Source: Pseudomonadota bacterium (lineage in GTDB: Bacteria; Desulfobacterota; Desulfarculia; Adiutricales; JAGVGV01). From it: DNA of 34,588 bases. The position numbers and the translations under genes were made by a program. Shown piece after piece: positions 14,638-23,488 of this stretch (position 1 is the first letter of the stretch; every line of letters starts with the position of its first letter). Location: NCBI GenBank assembly GCA_018830135.1, contig JAHJTB010000027.1, positions 1 through 34,588 of the forward strand, written 5' to 3'. The notes under the pieces are model-generated. The model did no database searches. It was given only the letters and a program-made list of their open reading frames with translations, and was not told where the DNA came from.

Positions 14638-16332
14638 TTATCTCAGTTCGTCGAGGAACGCCGGTCGGTCCACCGCGTCGAACGGGTCGTAGTTCAACCC
14701 GTACCCCAGACGAACGACCCCGACCACCTCGCCGATGGTGGCATAGGCCTTGACCGCCTCGATCGTGGGCCGGACCACGTTCCGTCCCTCCTTGACGGCC
14801 CGGAACAGCTCGGTCAGCGTGTCCTTGACCTTCCGAGGCTCCCGTCTCTGTTTCAACTCCTGCAGGGCGCAAACGTTGCGCCGGCGGTCCTCTTCGGTCG
14901 GCACCTTGTAGGCCGTGTCGGATATCGCATTGTTGATCAGTCCGCCTTCCCCTTCAAAGGCGTTGACGCCCACGATGATCCGTTTCCGGTCCCGCTTCTC
15001 CAACTGGGCCTTCATCCGGCTCGCTTCGATGTTCTTCCTCAGCCAGCCGGACTCCAGGCAGTTCCACATGCCGCCATGGGCCTCGATCTCGGCCAGATAG
15101 TCGTTCACGCCCTTCTCGATATGATCCGTCAGCCATTCCAGGTAGTAAGATCCGCCCAGGGGATCGGCGACCATGGGGACGTTGGCTTCGTGGGTCACGA
15201 TATGCTGCGCGTCCAGGTTGAATGTCCGTGCTTCGAGGGAAGGCAGGCCGATGGCTTCGTCGATGCTCGAGGCGTCCAGCGAGTTGACCCCGCCCAGCAC
15301 GCAGCTCAGAATCTGCAGCGTCACCCGGGCCGCGTTGTTGAGCGGTTTCTGCGTGGTCAAGGACATTCCGGACGTTCGGATGCCGATACGAAGACTCATG
15401 GCCCGAGGGGTCCTGGCGCCCAGCTTCTCCTTGGCGATCCGGGCCCACATCCTCCGGGCCGCCCGGAATTTGGCGATGGTCTCGAAAAAGTCCGACTCCG
15501 CATCCAGGGAAAAGACCGTGGCCCCGATGTCGTCCAGCGAAACGCCCCGCTTCTCGATCAACTCCCCGTACACGGCCGTGGCCACGCCCAGACAACCGGC
15601 CAGTTCCTCGATGACGTTGGCCCCGGTCTGCTGAGGGTCCACGCCGTTGGGCGCGATGGCCTTCCATTTGGGCGTATGCCGGGCCGAAAACTCCACCAGG
15701 TCCAGGCATATCCGCCGGTTGATCTCATTGGGCCATTCCGGCGTGTTGTAAACCAGCCTGGCCCGGAAAGGATCGTTGATGTTCGCCCCCCGAAGCCTGG
15801 CGATGTCCAGGCCCTGGTTCTCCATCAGGGCCGGAAACATGCCGTAGAACATCAGGGCGCTGGATATCGAGGAGTGGGCCAGTTCGTAATCCACGTCCTC
15901 CAGGGGAAGCCCCTCGAGCATCCGCTCGTAAACGGACAGGGCATACGTGGACACCCCCCCGCACATCATGGCGTTCCAGGCCGAAGGATGGTCCGGGTCG
16001 ATCCCGCTCTGCGTGGGCAAATCCGCCAGACAGCGCAGCCCGGTCTGCCCCGAGGCGATATTGTCCTTGAAGGCCTGGTTTGTCTCCTCGGCCGTGGCAT
16101 AGCTGACGATAAAGGACTTGATCCAGAGCCGGTCCCGGTACATCCGCGGATAGATGCCTCGGGTATACGGATACTCGCCCGGGTCGCCCGAATCCTGCTC
16201 GTATTCGAGATGAGCGACGTCCCGAGGCGAATAAAACGTTTCAACCGGAATCCCGCTTTGAAGATCGGTTCGAACCAGACCCCCGAACGATCGATCGAGG
16301 CCCACCTTTTTGTCGGCCGATTCCTTGGACAT
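14638..16332 (-). CDS. Divergent B12-dependent acyl-CoA mutase large subunit (methylmalonyl-CoA mutase family)
   Basis: 564 residues, the length of large subunits that lack a fused B12 domain. The TIM-barrel family is evident from YTRGIYPRMYRDRLW (56-70), GLRCLADLPTQSGIDPDHP (98-116), AAKFRAARRMWARI-like helix, and VADPLGGSYYLEWLTD. The active-site block that reads SGYHIREAG in methylmalonyl-, isobutyryl- and hydroxyisobutyryl-CoA mutases is here APNGVDPQQTG (227-237): the Tyr-His pair is replaced by Val231-Asp232. The reaction should still be an acyl-CoA carbon-skeleton rearrangement, but the substrate is unknown. A strong AAAGGAG site lies 9 bases before the ATG. The gene is divergent from the double-TetR regulator. 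Confidence 0.88.
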   Translation of the reverse strand: MSKESADKKVGLDRSFGGLVRTDLQSGIPVETFYSPRDVAHLEYEQDSGDPGEYPYTRGIYPRMYRDRLWIKSFIVSYATAEETNQAFKDNIASGQTGLRCLADLPTQSGIDPDHPSAWNAMMCGGVSTYALSVYERMLEGLPLEDVDYELAHSSISSALMFYGMFPALMENQGLDIARLRGANINDPFRARLVYNTPEWPNEINRRICLDLVEFSARHTPKWKAIAPNGVDPQQTGANVIEELAGCLGVATAVYGELIEKRGVSLDDIGATVFSLDAESDFFETIAKFRAARRMWARIAKEKLGARTPRAMSLRIGIRTSGMSLTTQKPLNNAARVTLQILSCVLGGVNSLDASSIDEAIGLPSLEARTFNLDAQHIVTHEANVPMVADPLGGSYYLEWLTDHIEKGVNDYLAEIEAHGGMWNCLESGWLRKNIEASRMKAQLEKRDRKRIIVGVNAFEGEGGLINNAISDTAYKVPTEEDRRRNVCALQELKQRREPRKVKDTLTELFRAVKEGRNVVRPTIEAVKAYATIGEVVGVVRLGYGLNYDPFDAVDRPAFLDELR

Positions 16333-16490
16333 GTCTTTTTACTCCTTTCACCCTGCATCGCCGAGCCGCCCTCGCCGGCAGCGGCCCGACCGCCATCCCC
16401 GACCGGGCGGCCAACCTGGCATTTGTTAATGATAAATTTGGTTTATCTCCATGACAGCCCAGGCCTCTTCACGGAATGACCAACGAGCAT

Positions 16491-16540
16491 AAGGTGATTC
16501 TTTCTATTAATTTAAATCAAAATATAGCTTCATTCACCTT
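16491..16540. promoter_or_regulatory. Inverted repeat AAGGTGA-N36-TCACCTT
   Basis: Two perfect 7-base half sites (16491-16497 and 16534-16540) flank an AT-rich core that includes the palindrome ATTTAAAT. The position, about 160-210 bases upstream of the mutase start, suits a regulatory site or looping pair. Confidence 0.4.
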
Positions 16541-16617
16541 TGCCTAAATCCTTCCCTTTTGTCAAGCGAAAAAGCGAGGAAGCATCCCGCTCTGGCCATT
16601 GTATTTTAACTATCTGT

Positions 16618-16637
16618 TATATAATGACTATTATATA
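16618..16637. promoter_or_regulatory. Perfect palindrome TATATAAT-GACT-ATTATATA, candidate TetR operator
   Basis: An 8-4-8 perfect inverted repeat that overlaps a TATAAT hexamer (16620-16625). Placed between the mutase operon and the double-TetR gene, it is the best candidate operator for that regulator. AT-rich palindromes arise by chance more easily than GC-rich ones, so the assignment is tentative. Confidence 0.5.
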
Positions 16638-16869
16638 TTGACCCATATTCAACCCGGATTTTCAGCTTCGAGCGGTCGCCTGAAAATCCACGCAATTGGC
16701 CCTTCCCCTCAAAAAAATATGGTGATTTTGACTTTTTTCTATCCGTATGGTACTGTCCGGCAGTCCAGGGGCCTGCGAAGGGCCGGAGGCGTCAAGGCGG
16801 CGCTCCACCGTTCGAGCAGGTCAATTATTTAATTATATTAAGATTATAAGATTTCAATCTGAATCGGTT

Positions 16870-18051
16870 ATGGCGAGCACCAACAAGCACCGGATATTGC
16901 AGGCCGCGGAAAAACTCATACCCAGGCTGGGTATCCACCGCACGACCATCGCCAAAGTGGCCCGTGAGGCGGACGTGGCCGACTCCCTGGTCTACAAATA
17001 TTTTGAAAACAAGGAGGACCTCCTGTTCTCCGTGGCCGATATCCGGCTCAGGGAGGTGCTGGCCGTACTGGACGAACAGCTGGGAGGCATCATCGACCCG
17101 GAGTCCAGGCTGCGCAAGCTCATCTGGCACACCCTGAACTATCATGACCTGCACCCGAACTACGTCAAACTCCTTTTCTTCGAATGCTGCTCCAACGCCC
17201 GGTTCTACCGTTCGCCCACCCATGGCCTGATCCGGGAGCACTCGAAAGTCACCCGAAACATCCTGGATCAGGGGGTTCAATCCGGCGTGTTTCGCTCCGA
17301 CGTGAATATGCGTCTGGTCCGGGAATTGATCTACGGCATGTTCAATATCCAGGTCATCGGCCGCCATGCGGCCAATGAAATCCAAGCCTGCATCGACGAC
17401 TTCGACGATATATTCGATCTGATACTGGCCATGATCCGCGAGAATAAAATGCGTGTCGAACCATCCCGTGAAGATCGGATTCTGCGGGCCGCGGAACAAC
17501 TTTTCGCCCGGAAGGGCTTCCACAATTCCAAGGTGGCCGATATCGCTCAACTGGCCGGAGTGGCCGAAGGTTCGCTTTACGACCTCTATAAAAACAAGGC
17601 CAATCTGCTCAACTCCATTGCCGAAAAACGATTTTCCGACCACCTCCGAAAATCCGAGGAAGCCTTCCTCCCCAATAGCGCCGCCGGTAAACTGAGGCAC
17701 CTGATGAGATATCATTATACCCTCTACATGGCCAACCCGGATTTCCTCAAGGTATCCCTGCTGGACATGCTGCTGAATCTGAATTTCTACCGGTCCAGCG
17801 CCTGGTCGACTTTCAAGGCGTATCTCGCCCGCTTCGAACACCTGGTTGAAGAGGGCCGGGAAGGCGGCGCTTTCCGGCCCGAAGTCAACCCCCGGGTCTT
17901 CAGAAACCTCTTCCTGGGCGCCTTCAGCTACATGGCCTTCCGCTGGCTTCTTTTCGAAGATAAAATGACGGACAAAATCATGGAGATCGATCAACTGATC
18001 GAAATGCTCGTCTCGTCCATCGTGGCTGATAAAATGTATGATTCTAAGTGA
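16870..18051 (+). CDS. Tandem double TetR regulator (two TetR units in one polypeptide)
   Basis: The 393-residue protein carries two complete TetR-like units. The first HTH is NKHRILQAAEKLIPRLGIHR through ADSLVYKYFENKEDLLF; the second, starting near residue 200, is EDRILRAAEQLFARKGFHNS through EGSLYDLYKNKANLLN. Each is followed by its own helical ligand-binding-like region. Most TetR proteins are single-unit homodimers, so one chain here may act as a covalent pseudo-dimer. The ATG at 16870 lacks a clear ribosome site; a longer frame opens at 16747 but begins with non-conserved sequence. It is divergent from the B12 mutase operon, which it probably controls, perhaps in response to an acyl-CoA. 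Confidence 0.88.
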   Translation: MASTNKHRILQAAEKLIPRLGIHRTTIAKVAREADVADSLVYKYFENKEDLLFSVADIRLREVLAVLDEQLGGIIDPESRLRKLIWHTLNYHDLHPNYVKLLFFECCSNARFYRSPTHGLIREHSKVTRNILDQGVQSGVFRSDVNMRLVRELIYGMFNIQVIGRHAANEIQACIDDFDDIFDLILAMIRENKMRVEPSREDRILRAAEQLFARKGFHNSKVADIAQLAGVAEGSLYDLYKNKANLLNSIAEKRFSDHLRKSEEAFLPNSAAGKLRHLMRYHYTLYMANPDFLKVSLLDMLLNLNFYRSSAWSTFKAYLARFEHLVEEGREGGAFRPEVNPRVFRNLFLGAFSYMAFRWLLFEDKMTDKIMEIDQLIEMLVSSIVADKMYDSK

Positions 18052-18172
18052 GGTGAGCTATATTTATTCCAATGGCAGGGAGGCCCAAGCCCCACGGCCC
18101 AGCTTAATGCCTCCTCAACAGGCGAAAGGCGGAACCAGGGCGATTGATAAACTGATATCGTATCGAGTAACG

Positions 18173-18178
18173 TATAAT
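18173..18178 (+). promoter_or_regulatory. Perfect -10 hexamer upstream of the hybrid kinase gene
   Basis: TATAAT lies 41-46 bases upstream of the predicted start at 18219, at the end of an AT-rich stretch. No good -35 box is found at 16-18 bases, so this is only a candidate promoter. Confidence 0.35.
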
Positions 18179-18218
18179 TCGAGATTATGTAGCAAGGCTC
18201 AAAGTCCGTGTTACAAGA

Positions 18219-21200
18219 ATGTTGAGGCAAATGGTGTTGGGTAGATTATTTACTAAGCTCGGGGCAATAAAGGGTTCACTCTTAATTACGGTGTTTTCTG
18301 CTATTTGTTCGGTTGTTTTGTATTTAATCATTGGGACCATCTTGGATAAAATTGAGACTCGTGGAATTATTACCTCAATGATAATTCCCTTGATAATCGC
18401 CCCAGCCATATCCTATTTTTTCTTGAAAATGTTTATGCAACTGCTTCTGACTGAGAAGGCGTTGCGAAAGTCAGAGCACGATCTAGAGATCAGAAATCGG
18501 ATTGCCAATATCTTCCTCACTATTTCTGATGAGGAATTTTATGGAGAAGTATCGGACTACATTCTTGAGGTTATGGAAAGTAAATACGGGCTTTTCGGCC
18601 AAATAGCCGAGAATGGCCACCTGATCATTCCTTCACTATCAAGAGACATTTGGAATGAGTGCCAAGTTCCCGACAAGACGACTGCATTTCCGCCCGAAAA
18701 ATGGGGCGGTCTCTGGGGTCGAGCCCTCCGGGAGGGGAAGTCATTCTATTCCAATGGACCATTTCATGTGCCTGAAGGACATATCTCAATTTTTAGATTT
18801 CTCACCGTGCCGATTGTGTATCGAGAGAACGCGATAGGATTGATCTCCATCGCCAACAGGGAGACGGACTATGACGAGCAGGATAAGGAATTACTGGAGT
18901 CCATCGCCGGTTACATAGCACCGATTCTCATGGCAAGACTACAGAGAGATAGAAAAGACTTTGCAGGCAAACGGGCGGAGAAGGCTTTGAGGGATAGCGA
19001 GATGTTTCTCAATGCCGTTGTCGATAATATCCCCGATATGATTTTTGTGAAGGATGCCGATGAACTACGTTTTGTACGCTTCAATAAGGCGGGTGAGAAC
19101 CTGCTTGGTTATTCCAAAGACGAACTGGTTGGGAGAAATGACTACGACTTCTTTCCGAAAAATGAGGCCGATTTTTTTACCCAGAAAGATAGAGAAGTCC
19201 TGAGCAGTGGCAAGCTCCTCGATATTTCGGAGGAACCAATACAAACCAAATATCGCGGTGAAAAAATACTTCATACCAAGAAAATCCCCATTTTGGATAA
19301 AAATGGGAAGCCAGAGTATTTGCTCGGAATCTCAGAAGACATCACCGAACGCAAACTGGCGGAGGAGGCTCTTTATGAAGAGAGAGAAAAACTAATATCG
19401 ATCTTTGATAGTATTGATGAAGTTATCTACGTTTCCGATCCTGAAACCTACGAACTACTTTATGTGAATGCCAAAATCCACCAGACCTTTGGCAATATAG
19501 AAGGGCGGAAGTGTTATGAAGGCTTGCAGGGTCGAGATACGCCTTGTCCGTTCTGTACCAATGATCAAATCTTTGGCAAGAATGCCGGACAGCCATATAT
19601 TTGGGAATTCCAGAATAAAATAAATATGAGATGGTATCGTTGCATTGACAAAGCCATAAAGTGGCCTGACGGAAGGATGGTGCGTTATGAGCTGGCCATT
19701 GACATTCACGATCGCAAACTGGCCGAGGAGGCCTTCAGGGACGGCGAGAAAAGGTATCGTGCCGTCGTAAATGACATGCCCGGGATGATTTTTCGTTTCC
19801 TCCCCGATGGAACATTGACTTTCGTAAATAGCGCTTATTGTAATTATTTCGGAAAAACAGATGAAGAATTGCTGGGCCGGGACTTTTTTCAATTCATACC
19901 GAAAACGGACCAAGAGAATATTAAAAGCCATTTCCTGTCTCTTACCCGAGAAGCACCCATAATGACGTACGAGCATCAAGTTATGGCAGCCGATGGGACT
20001 ATCCGTTGGCAGGAGTGGACTGACCGGGCCATTTTTGATGAACAAGACCGAGTCATTGAATACCAATGTATCGGAAAAGATATTACTGAAAAAAAACTTG
20101 CACTTGAAGAAAAAACAAAACTTGTAAAACAGCTTGAGCAGAGCCAAAAGATGGAGGCCATCGGCACGCTTGCCGGCGGAATTGCACACGATTTCAACAA
20201 CATTCTTCAAGCGGTGCTGGGGTACACCGAATTGGCCAGGCAAAAACACCAAGCCGGCAAGAGGATCACCCATGAACTTGACATGGTGAGCAAGGCCGGT
20301 ACACGGGCCACGGATTTGGTCAAACAAATTCTTTCTTTCAGCCGCCAGACCGAGCCCGAGCGAAAACCGTCAGACATCAGTCTGATCGTGCAGGAGGCTC
20401 TGAAATTGCTTCGGCCCTCGCTGCCCACGACGATTGAGATTAGACAGGAAATAGCCGACACACCAGACACCGTCCTGGCTGATCCCACCCAAATACATCA
20501 GGTTTTGATGAACCTTTGCACCAATGCCGCCCACGCCATGATGGATAAAGGCGGGGTGTTAGATATCATTTTGGATAGTGTGGTCATTGGCGAAAAATCA
20601 GCGGCTCAACATGTCGAGTTGAATCCTGGAAGATATCAGAGGCTCACTGTATCCGACACTGGACTCGGTATGGACAAAGAGACGCTGATCCGTATTTTTG
20701 ACCCGTTCTTTACTACCAAAGAGAAGGGAAAAGGAACCGGTATGGGGATGTCTGTGGTACACGGTATCGTCAAGAGTCATGGAGGGACGATAACCGTCTA
20801 CAGCGAGCTGGGTATAGGATCCACTTTTCACGTTTACCTGCCGATTTTGGAGCCGGGGGCTGATATACAGCAAAGTGCAGCTGAACCGGGCACTCTTCCC
20901 GCAGGCATGGAACGTATTCTTTTCGTGGACGATGAAGAGCCGCTCGTGGAGCTTGCACGCGAAATGCTTGAATCTCTCGGGTATAAAGTAACCAGCCGGA
21001 CCTCCAGCATCGAAGCCATGGAATTGTTTAAACATGATCCGCACCGATTTGATTTGATCATCACCGACCTGACCATGCCTCACCTGACTGGTATCGAGTT
21101 GTCCAATGAAATAATAAAGATCAGACCAGACATACCTATAATTCTCTGCACGGGCTTCAGTGCAACAATTACTCCTGAGAAAGCCAAGGCTGCGGGTATC

Positions 21201-21272
21201 AGGGAGTTTGTCATGAAACCTCTGCTTATTGAGCAGATAGCAAAGACTATCAGGGTTGCACTCGACGGTTAG
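18219..21272 (+). CDS. Membrane-bound hybrid sensor histidine kinase (GAF, three PAS, HisKA, HATPase, receiver)
   Basis: 1017 residues. Two hydrophobic segments (about 18-40 and 49-72) anchor the N-terminus. A GAF-like domain follows (about 90-240), then three PAS domains (about 265-380, 385-500, 515-625; junctions DITERKLAEEAL, DIHDRKLAEEAF, DITEKKLALEEK). The HisKA domain carries the phospho-accepting His657 in GGIAHDFNN; the ATPase domain has NLCTNAAHAM, DTGLGMDKETL, FFTTKEKGKGTGMGM. A C-terminal receiver domain has Asp950 in ITDLTMP and a conserved Lys in FVMKPL. Autophosphorylation and transfer to its own receiver are expected; no separate response regulator lies nearby. PAS 2 contains CPFC, which could bind metal. 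The start is weak (M1 at 18219 or M5). Codon use is more AT-rich than the neighbours, suggesting acquisition by transfer. Confidence 0.92.
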   Translation: MLRQMVLGRLFTKLGAIKGSLLITVFSAICSVVLYLIIGTILDKIETRGIITSMIIPLIIAPAISYFFLKMFMQLLLTEKALRKSEHDLEIRNRIANIFLTISDEEFYGEVSDYILEVMESKYGLFGQIAENGHLIIPSLSRDIWNECQVPDKTTAFPPEKWGGLWGRALREGKSFYSNGPFHVPEGHISIFRFLTVPIVYRENAIGLISIANRETDYDEQDKELLESIAGYIAPILMARLQRDRKDFAGKRAEKALRDSEMFLNAVVDNIPDMIFVKDADELRFVRFNKAGENLLGYSKDELVGRNDYDFFPKNEADFFTQKDREVLSSGKLLDISEEPIQTKYRGEKILHTKKIPILDKNGKPEYLLGISEDITERKLAEEALYEEREKLISIFDSIDEVIYVSDPETYELLYVNAKIHQTFGNIEGRKCYEGLQGRDTPCPFCTNDQIFGKNAGQPYIWEFQNKINMRWYRCIDKAIKWPDGRMVRYELAIDIHDRKLAEEAFRDGEKRYRAVVNDMPGMIFRFLPDGTLTFVNSAYCNYFGKTDEELLGRDFFQFIPKTDQENIKSHFLSLTREAPIMTYEHQVMAADGTIRWQEWTDRAIFDEQDRVIEYQCIGKDITEKKLALEEKTKLVKQLEQSQKMEAIGTLAGGIAHDFNNILQAVLGYTELARQKHQAGKRITHELDMVSKAGTRATDLVKQILSFSRQTEPERKPSDISLIVQEALKLLRPSLPTTIEIRQEIADTPDTVLADPTQIHQVLMNLCTNAAHAMMDKGGVLDIILDSVVIGEKSAAQHVELNPGRYQRLTVSDTGLGMDKETLIRIFDPFFTTKEKGKGTGMGMSVVHGIVKSHGGTITVYSELGIGSTFHVYLPILEPGADIQQSAAEPGTLPAGMERILFVDDEEPLVELAREMLESLGYKVTSRTSSIEAMELFKHDPHRFDLIITDLTMPHLTGIELSNEIIKIRPDIPIILCTGFSATITPEKAKAAGIREFVMKPLLIEQIAKTIRVALDG

Positions 21273-21320
21273 ATTTCCGAACGCCGCTCCATCCAAAAAA
21301 AAGCCGGTGTTTTTCCCAAG

Positions 21321-21335
21321 CCGGTCAAGCACCGG
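21321..21335 (+). terminator. Weak hairpin after the hybrid kinase gene
   Basis: CCGGT-CAAGC-ACCGG forms a 5-bp stem about 50 bases after the kinase stop. No T-run follows, so it may simply be part of the local repeat pattern. Confidence 0.3.
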
Positions 21336-21362
21336 TCGGAGTTCACCTCTCGGATGCAATAT

Positions 21363-21390
21363 CAAAAGCATATCTCACAAAAGCATATCT
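21363..21390. repeat. Two tandem copies of CAAAAGCATATCT
   Basis: The 13-mer occurs at 21363-21375 and 21378-21390, a 15-base period. It lies between the convergent kinase and membrane-protein genes. It could be slippage debris or a protein-binding pair. Confidence 0.5.
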
Positions 21391-21493
21391 GGACATCCAT
21401 ATTTTAGTGATAGCAGTGAGCCGTCTGATCGCCCATGCCTATGCGGGACCGGCCTTGACAGTCCACATGACCCAACCCGTAGGATGGGGAATT

Positions 21494-22288
21494 CTAGCTC
21501 GATTGAATTATTTTGTTCTCTTGCTTCGGCCGGAACAGGAAAACGACCATAATGAAGGCCAGAACCCCCAAAAGGCCGAAAAACCGTTGCGGGCCGGACA
21601 CGTAGGCCATCACCCGAATTCCGCTCCCCCATAAAAACATGATAAACGCGGACAGACCCAGGATCGTCCATTCGATCACAGGGTTCCCCCGGGCAAAAAG
21701 CGCATGGGCCCGGGGAAGGACACGCTGGTAAAAGACATAAAGTCCAAAAACAAGGGCGGATGAACCCAGGATGAATAATATCCAGGGAGAAAGGCCCAAC
21801 CCATGATTAAAATGTCCGGTGTCGCCATGGCTCGAAAAGGGCCGCATCCAGATGTAGGCGATCAGTTCCATGCAATTGGCTGCGGTGAACCAGAAAACGG
21901 CATGGAACAGCCATTTTCTTTTTACCAGCGATTCCTTTTGTAAGAAAATGAGGCTCCAGGTCACGATGAGCGCGTGCATCAGCAACGGGCTCCCGCCGAT
22001 CAGGGCTTCCTGGATATAACGTCCTTCAGCGACCAGCTTATGATAATCCACTCCTTCGTCCCACCCGGTCATCATCAGAGGGTTTCCCCAGACGATGTCG
22101 AAGGGGCTTGGCAGATCGCCCAAGACCCAGGCCGTGGTGCTGTGGGTGAACTCGTGCATGACCACAACCGTGGATTGCAGGATAAAAAAAGACACGACCA
22201 CGATAATCAGGTAGGGTATTGCTTCCCTCAAGCGATCGGAATTGATAATGGCGGCCTCAACTTGTTTGAAAATCCCAATATTTTTCAA
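21494..22288 (-). CDS. Multi-pass membrane protein with HExxH motif (M50-like putative metalloprotease)
   Basis: About 264 residues with roughly six hydrophobic segments, the first at about 24-44 (IPYLIIVVVSFFILQS). It leads directly into HEFTH (45-49), the zinc-binding HExxH motif on a membrane helix, as in intramembrane M50-like proteases. A later HGDTGHFNHGLGLSPW stretch may carry a further ligand, resembling the TG-N-L-G-L block of uncharacterised M50-like proteins. No ATG fits the start; the frame begins with TTG at 22288, with AGGA about 10 bases upstream. The next ATG in frame is too late because it would remove the first helix. Proteolytic activity is inference. Confidence 0.65.
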   Translation of the reverse strand: MKNIGIFKQVEAAIINSDRLREAIPYLIIVVVSFFILQSTVVVMHEFTHSTTAWVLGDLPSPFDIVWGNPLMMTGWDEGVDYHKLVAEGRYIQEALIGGSPLLMHALIVTWSLIFLQKESLVKRKWLFHAVFWFTAANCMELIAYIWMRPFSSHGDTGHFNHGLGLSPWILFILGSSALVFGLYVFYQRVLPRAHALFARGNPVIEWTILGLSAFIMFLWGSGIRVMAYVSGPQRFFGLLGVLAFIMVVFLFRPKQENKIIQSS

Positions 22289-22392
22289 TTCGCGATAATC
22301 CTAAGCCATTGATATTATCCCAGTCAAGCCGAAATCATCCCGTCAGGCCTTAACCCGGCGCGGCATGATAAATGTCCCCGACAAGCTGCGGC

Positions 22393-23439
22393 TTATCTGC
22401 CGGCGGGGAGCAGCCCCTCGATCAGATCGTACAGGAGGCGGCCCCGGTTTTCCCAGGAATGGCTTTCGGCGATCAGCCGGGCGACCTCCATGGAAGCCGT
22501 CGTCCCTGGATTGTCCAATAGCAGGTCCAGTTGTTTCACCATGTCCCCCACGTCGCCGTAGGCGAATACGCGACCACCCCCCGTGCTCAAGATCAGGTCG
22601 TTATTGAGCACGTGTTCCTCGGAAAGCACGGGCAGCCTGCCTCGCAAATAGGACAGGACCTTGGACAGATCGTTGTCAAAGGCATGGGGGCCGGCGGCCA
22701 GGGCCAGCCCGACGCGGGCGTGGCGGATGTAATCCCACATTCGGGTTTCGACCACCTCGCCGTGCTGGATTATTAATGGCGAAAGGGCGGCGTTTTCATC
22801 TCCGCCGTATAGATGAGCCACGTTTCGTCCCAGGTGGTGAACCTGGGATCGAGGATGGACCGCGGCGGCCAGGTCGTTGAGCAGATGAACCATTCGGGGC
22901 GCGGCCAGCGAGCCCAGAAACAGGACGATCGGCCGGGCGGTCTGATAGGGGGATTTCCCCGGTTGGGGCAACATCGAAGGACAGCCGTTCGGAATCAGGG
23001 TGATGGGCGGATGGGGGCCATGGAGAGACCGCCACCGGTCGGCGTTGACCGGGTTGTTCAGGATCAGGGCGTTGGCCCGTTCGTGGATCATGTCCTGAAA
23101 ATACAAAAGCCGCCCGCGGTCGGTTTCGTCCCGTTCGGGCAGGCGTTCGTCCACGACCCGGACGATGCGGGCCGCGACCGGCCCATCGAAGTCGCCGATC
23201 AGTCCCATGGACGAATGGTAGCAGGTTTTGATCAGATCGTACCGGCCCGCCTCTTCCAGGCAGGCCAGGGGCTGCACCGGGATGCCCTCGTCCAGCAGGC
23301 CTTCCTGTTTCACCGGCGCGATAATCTCGGCCGACAAGCCATGATCGATCAAGGCCCGACTGAGGGCCCTCAAGCGGATGAGATCGATCCGGGTCGGCGG
23401 CTCGTACGGGTCTTTATGAAAGACGATGCCGATTCTCAT
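22393..23439 (-). CDS. Glycosyltransferase, GT4/GT-B type
   Basis: 348 residues with the GT-B pattern. The N-terminal Rossmann half opens MRIGIVFHKDPYEPPTRIDL; LIPNGCPS and RPIVLFLGSLAAPRMVHLLN mark the domain junction. The C-terminal half has WDYIRHARVGLALAAGPHAF and YLRGRLPVLSEEHV in the position of the donor-binding loop. It would transfer a sugar during polysaccharide assembly at the inner face of the membrane; donor and acceptor are unknown. It is divergent from the next glycosyltransferase, at the edge of the polysaccharide region. The ribosome site is weak. Confidence 0.75.
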   Translation of the reverse strand: MRIGIVFHKDPYEPPTRIDLIRLRALSRALIDHGLSAEIIAPVKQEGLLDEGIPVQPLACLEEAGRYDLIKTCYHSSMGLIGDFDGPVAARIVRVVDERLPERDETDRGRLLYFQDMIHERANALILNNPVNADRWRSLHGPHPPITLIPNGCPSMLPQPGKSPYQTARPIVLFLGSLAAPRMVHLLNDLAAAVHPRSQVHHLGRNVAHLYGGDENAALSPLIIQHGEVVETRMWDYIRHARVGLALAAGPHAFDNDLSKVLSYLRGRLPVLSEEHVLNNDLILSTGGGRVFAYGDVGDMVKQLDLLLDNPGTTASMEVARLIAESHSWENRGRLLYDLIEGLLPAGR

Positions 23440-23488
23440 GGCTCATCATATCACGAACCATAGCCTGTCGGATTCCGGCCTCCCGCGC

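Larger units (their letters stand above)
16333..16869. other. AT-rich divergent control region between mutase operon and double-TetR gene
   Basis: Much more AT-rich than its surroundings. It contains an inverted repeat (16491-16540), a perfect palindrome (16618-16637) and TATAAT-like boxes, but no supported gene. A TTGACA box on the minus strand (16565-16560) could belong to the mutase promoter, though its -10 partner is poor. Confidence 0.6.

Noticed and set aside
16333-16869. Cobalamin riboswitch upstream of the B12 mutase operon
   Set aside because: I looked for the B12-box type conserved core and did not find it; the region is AT-rich and dominated by palindromes.
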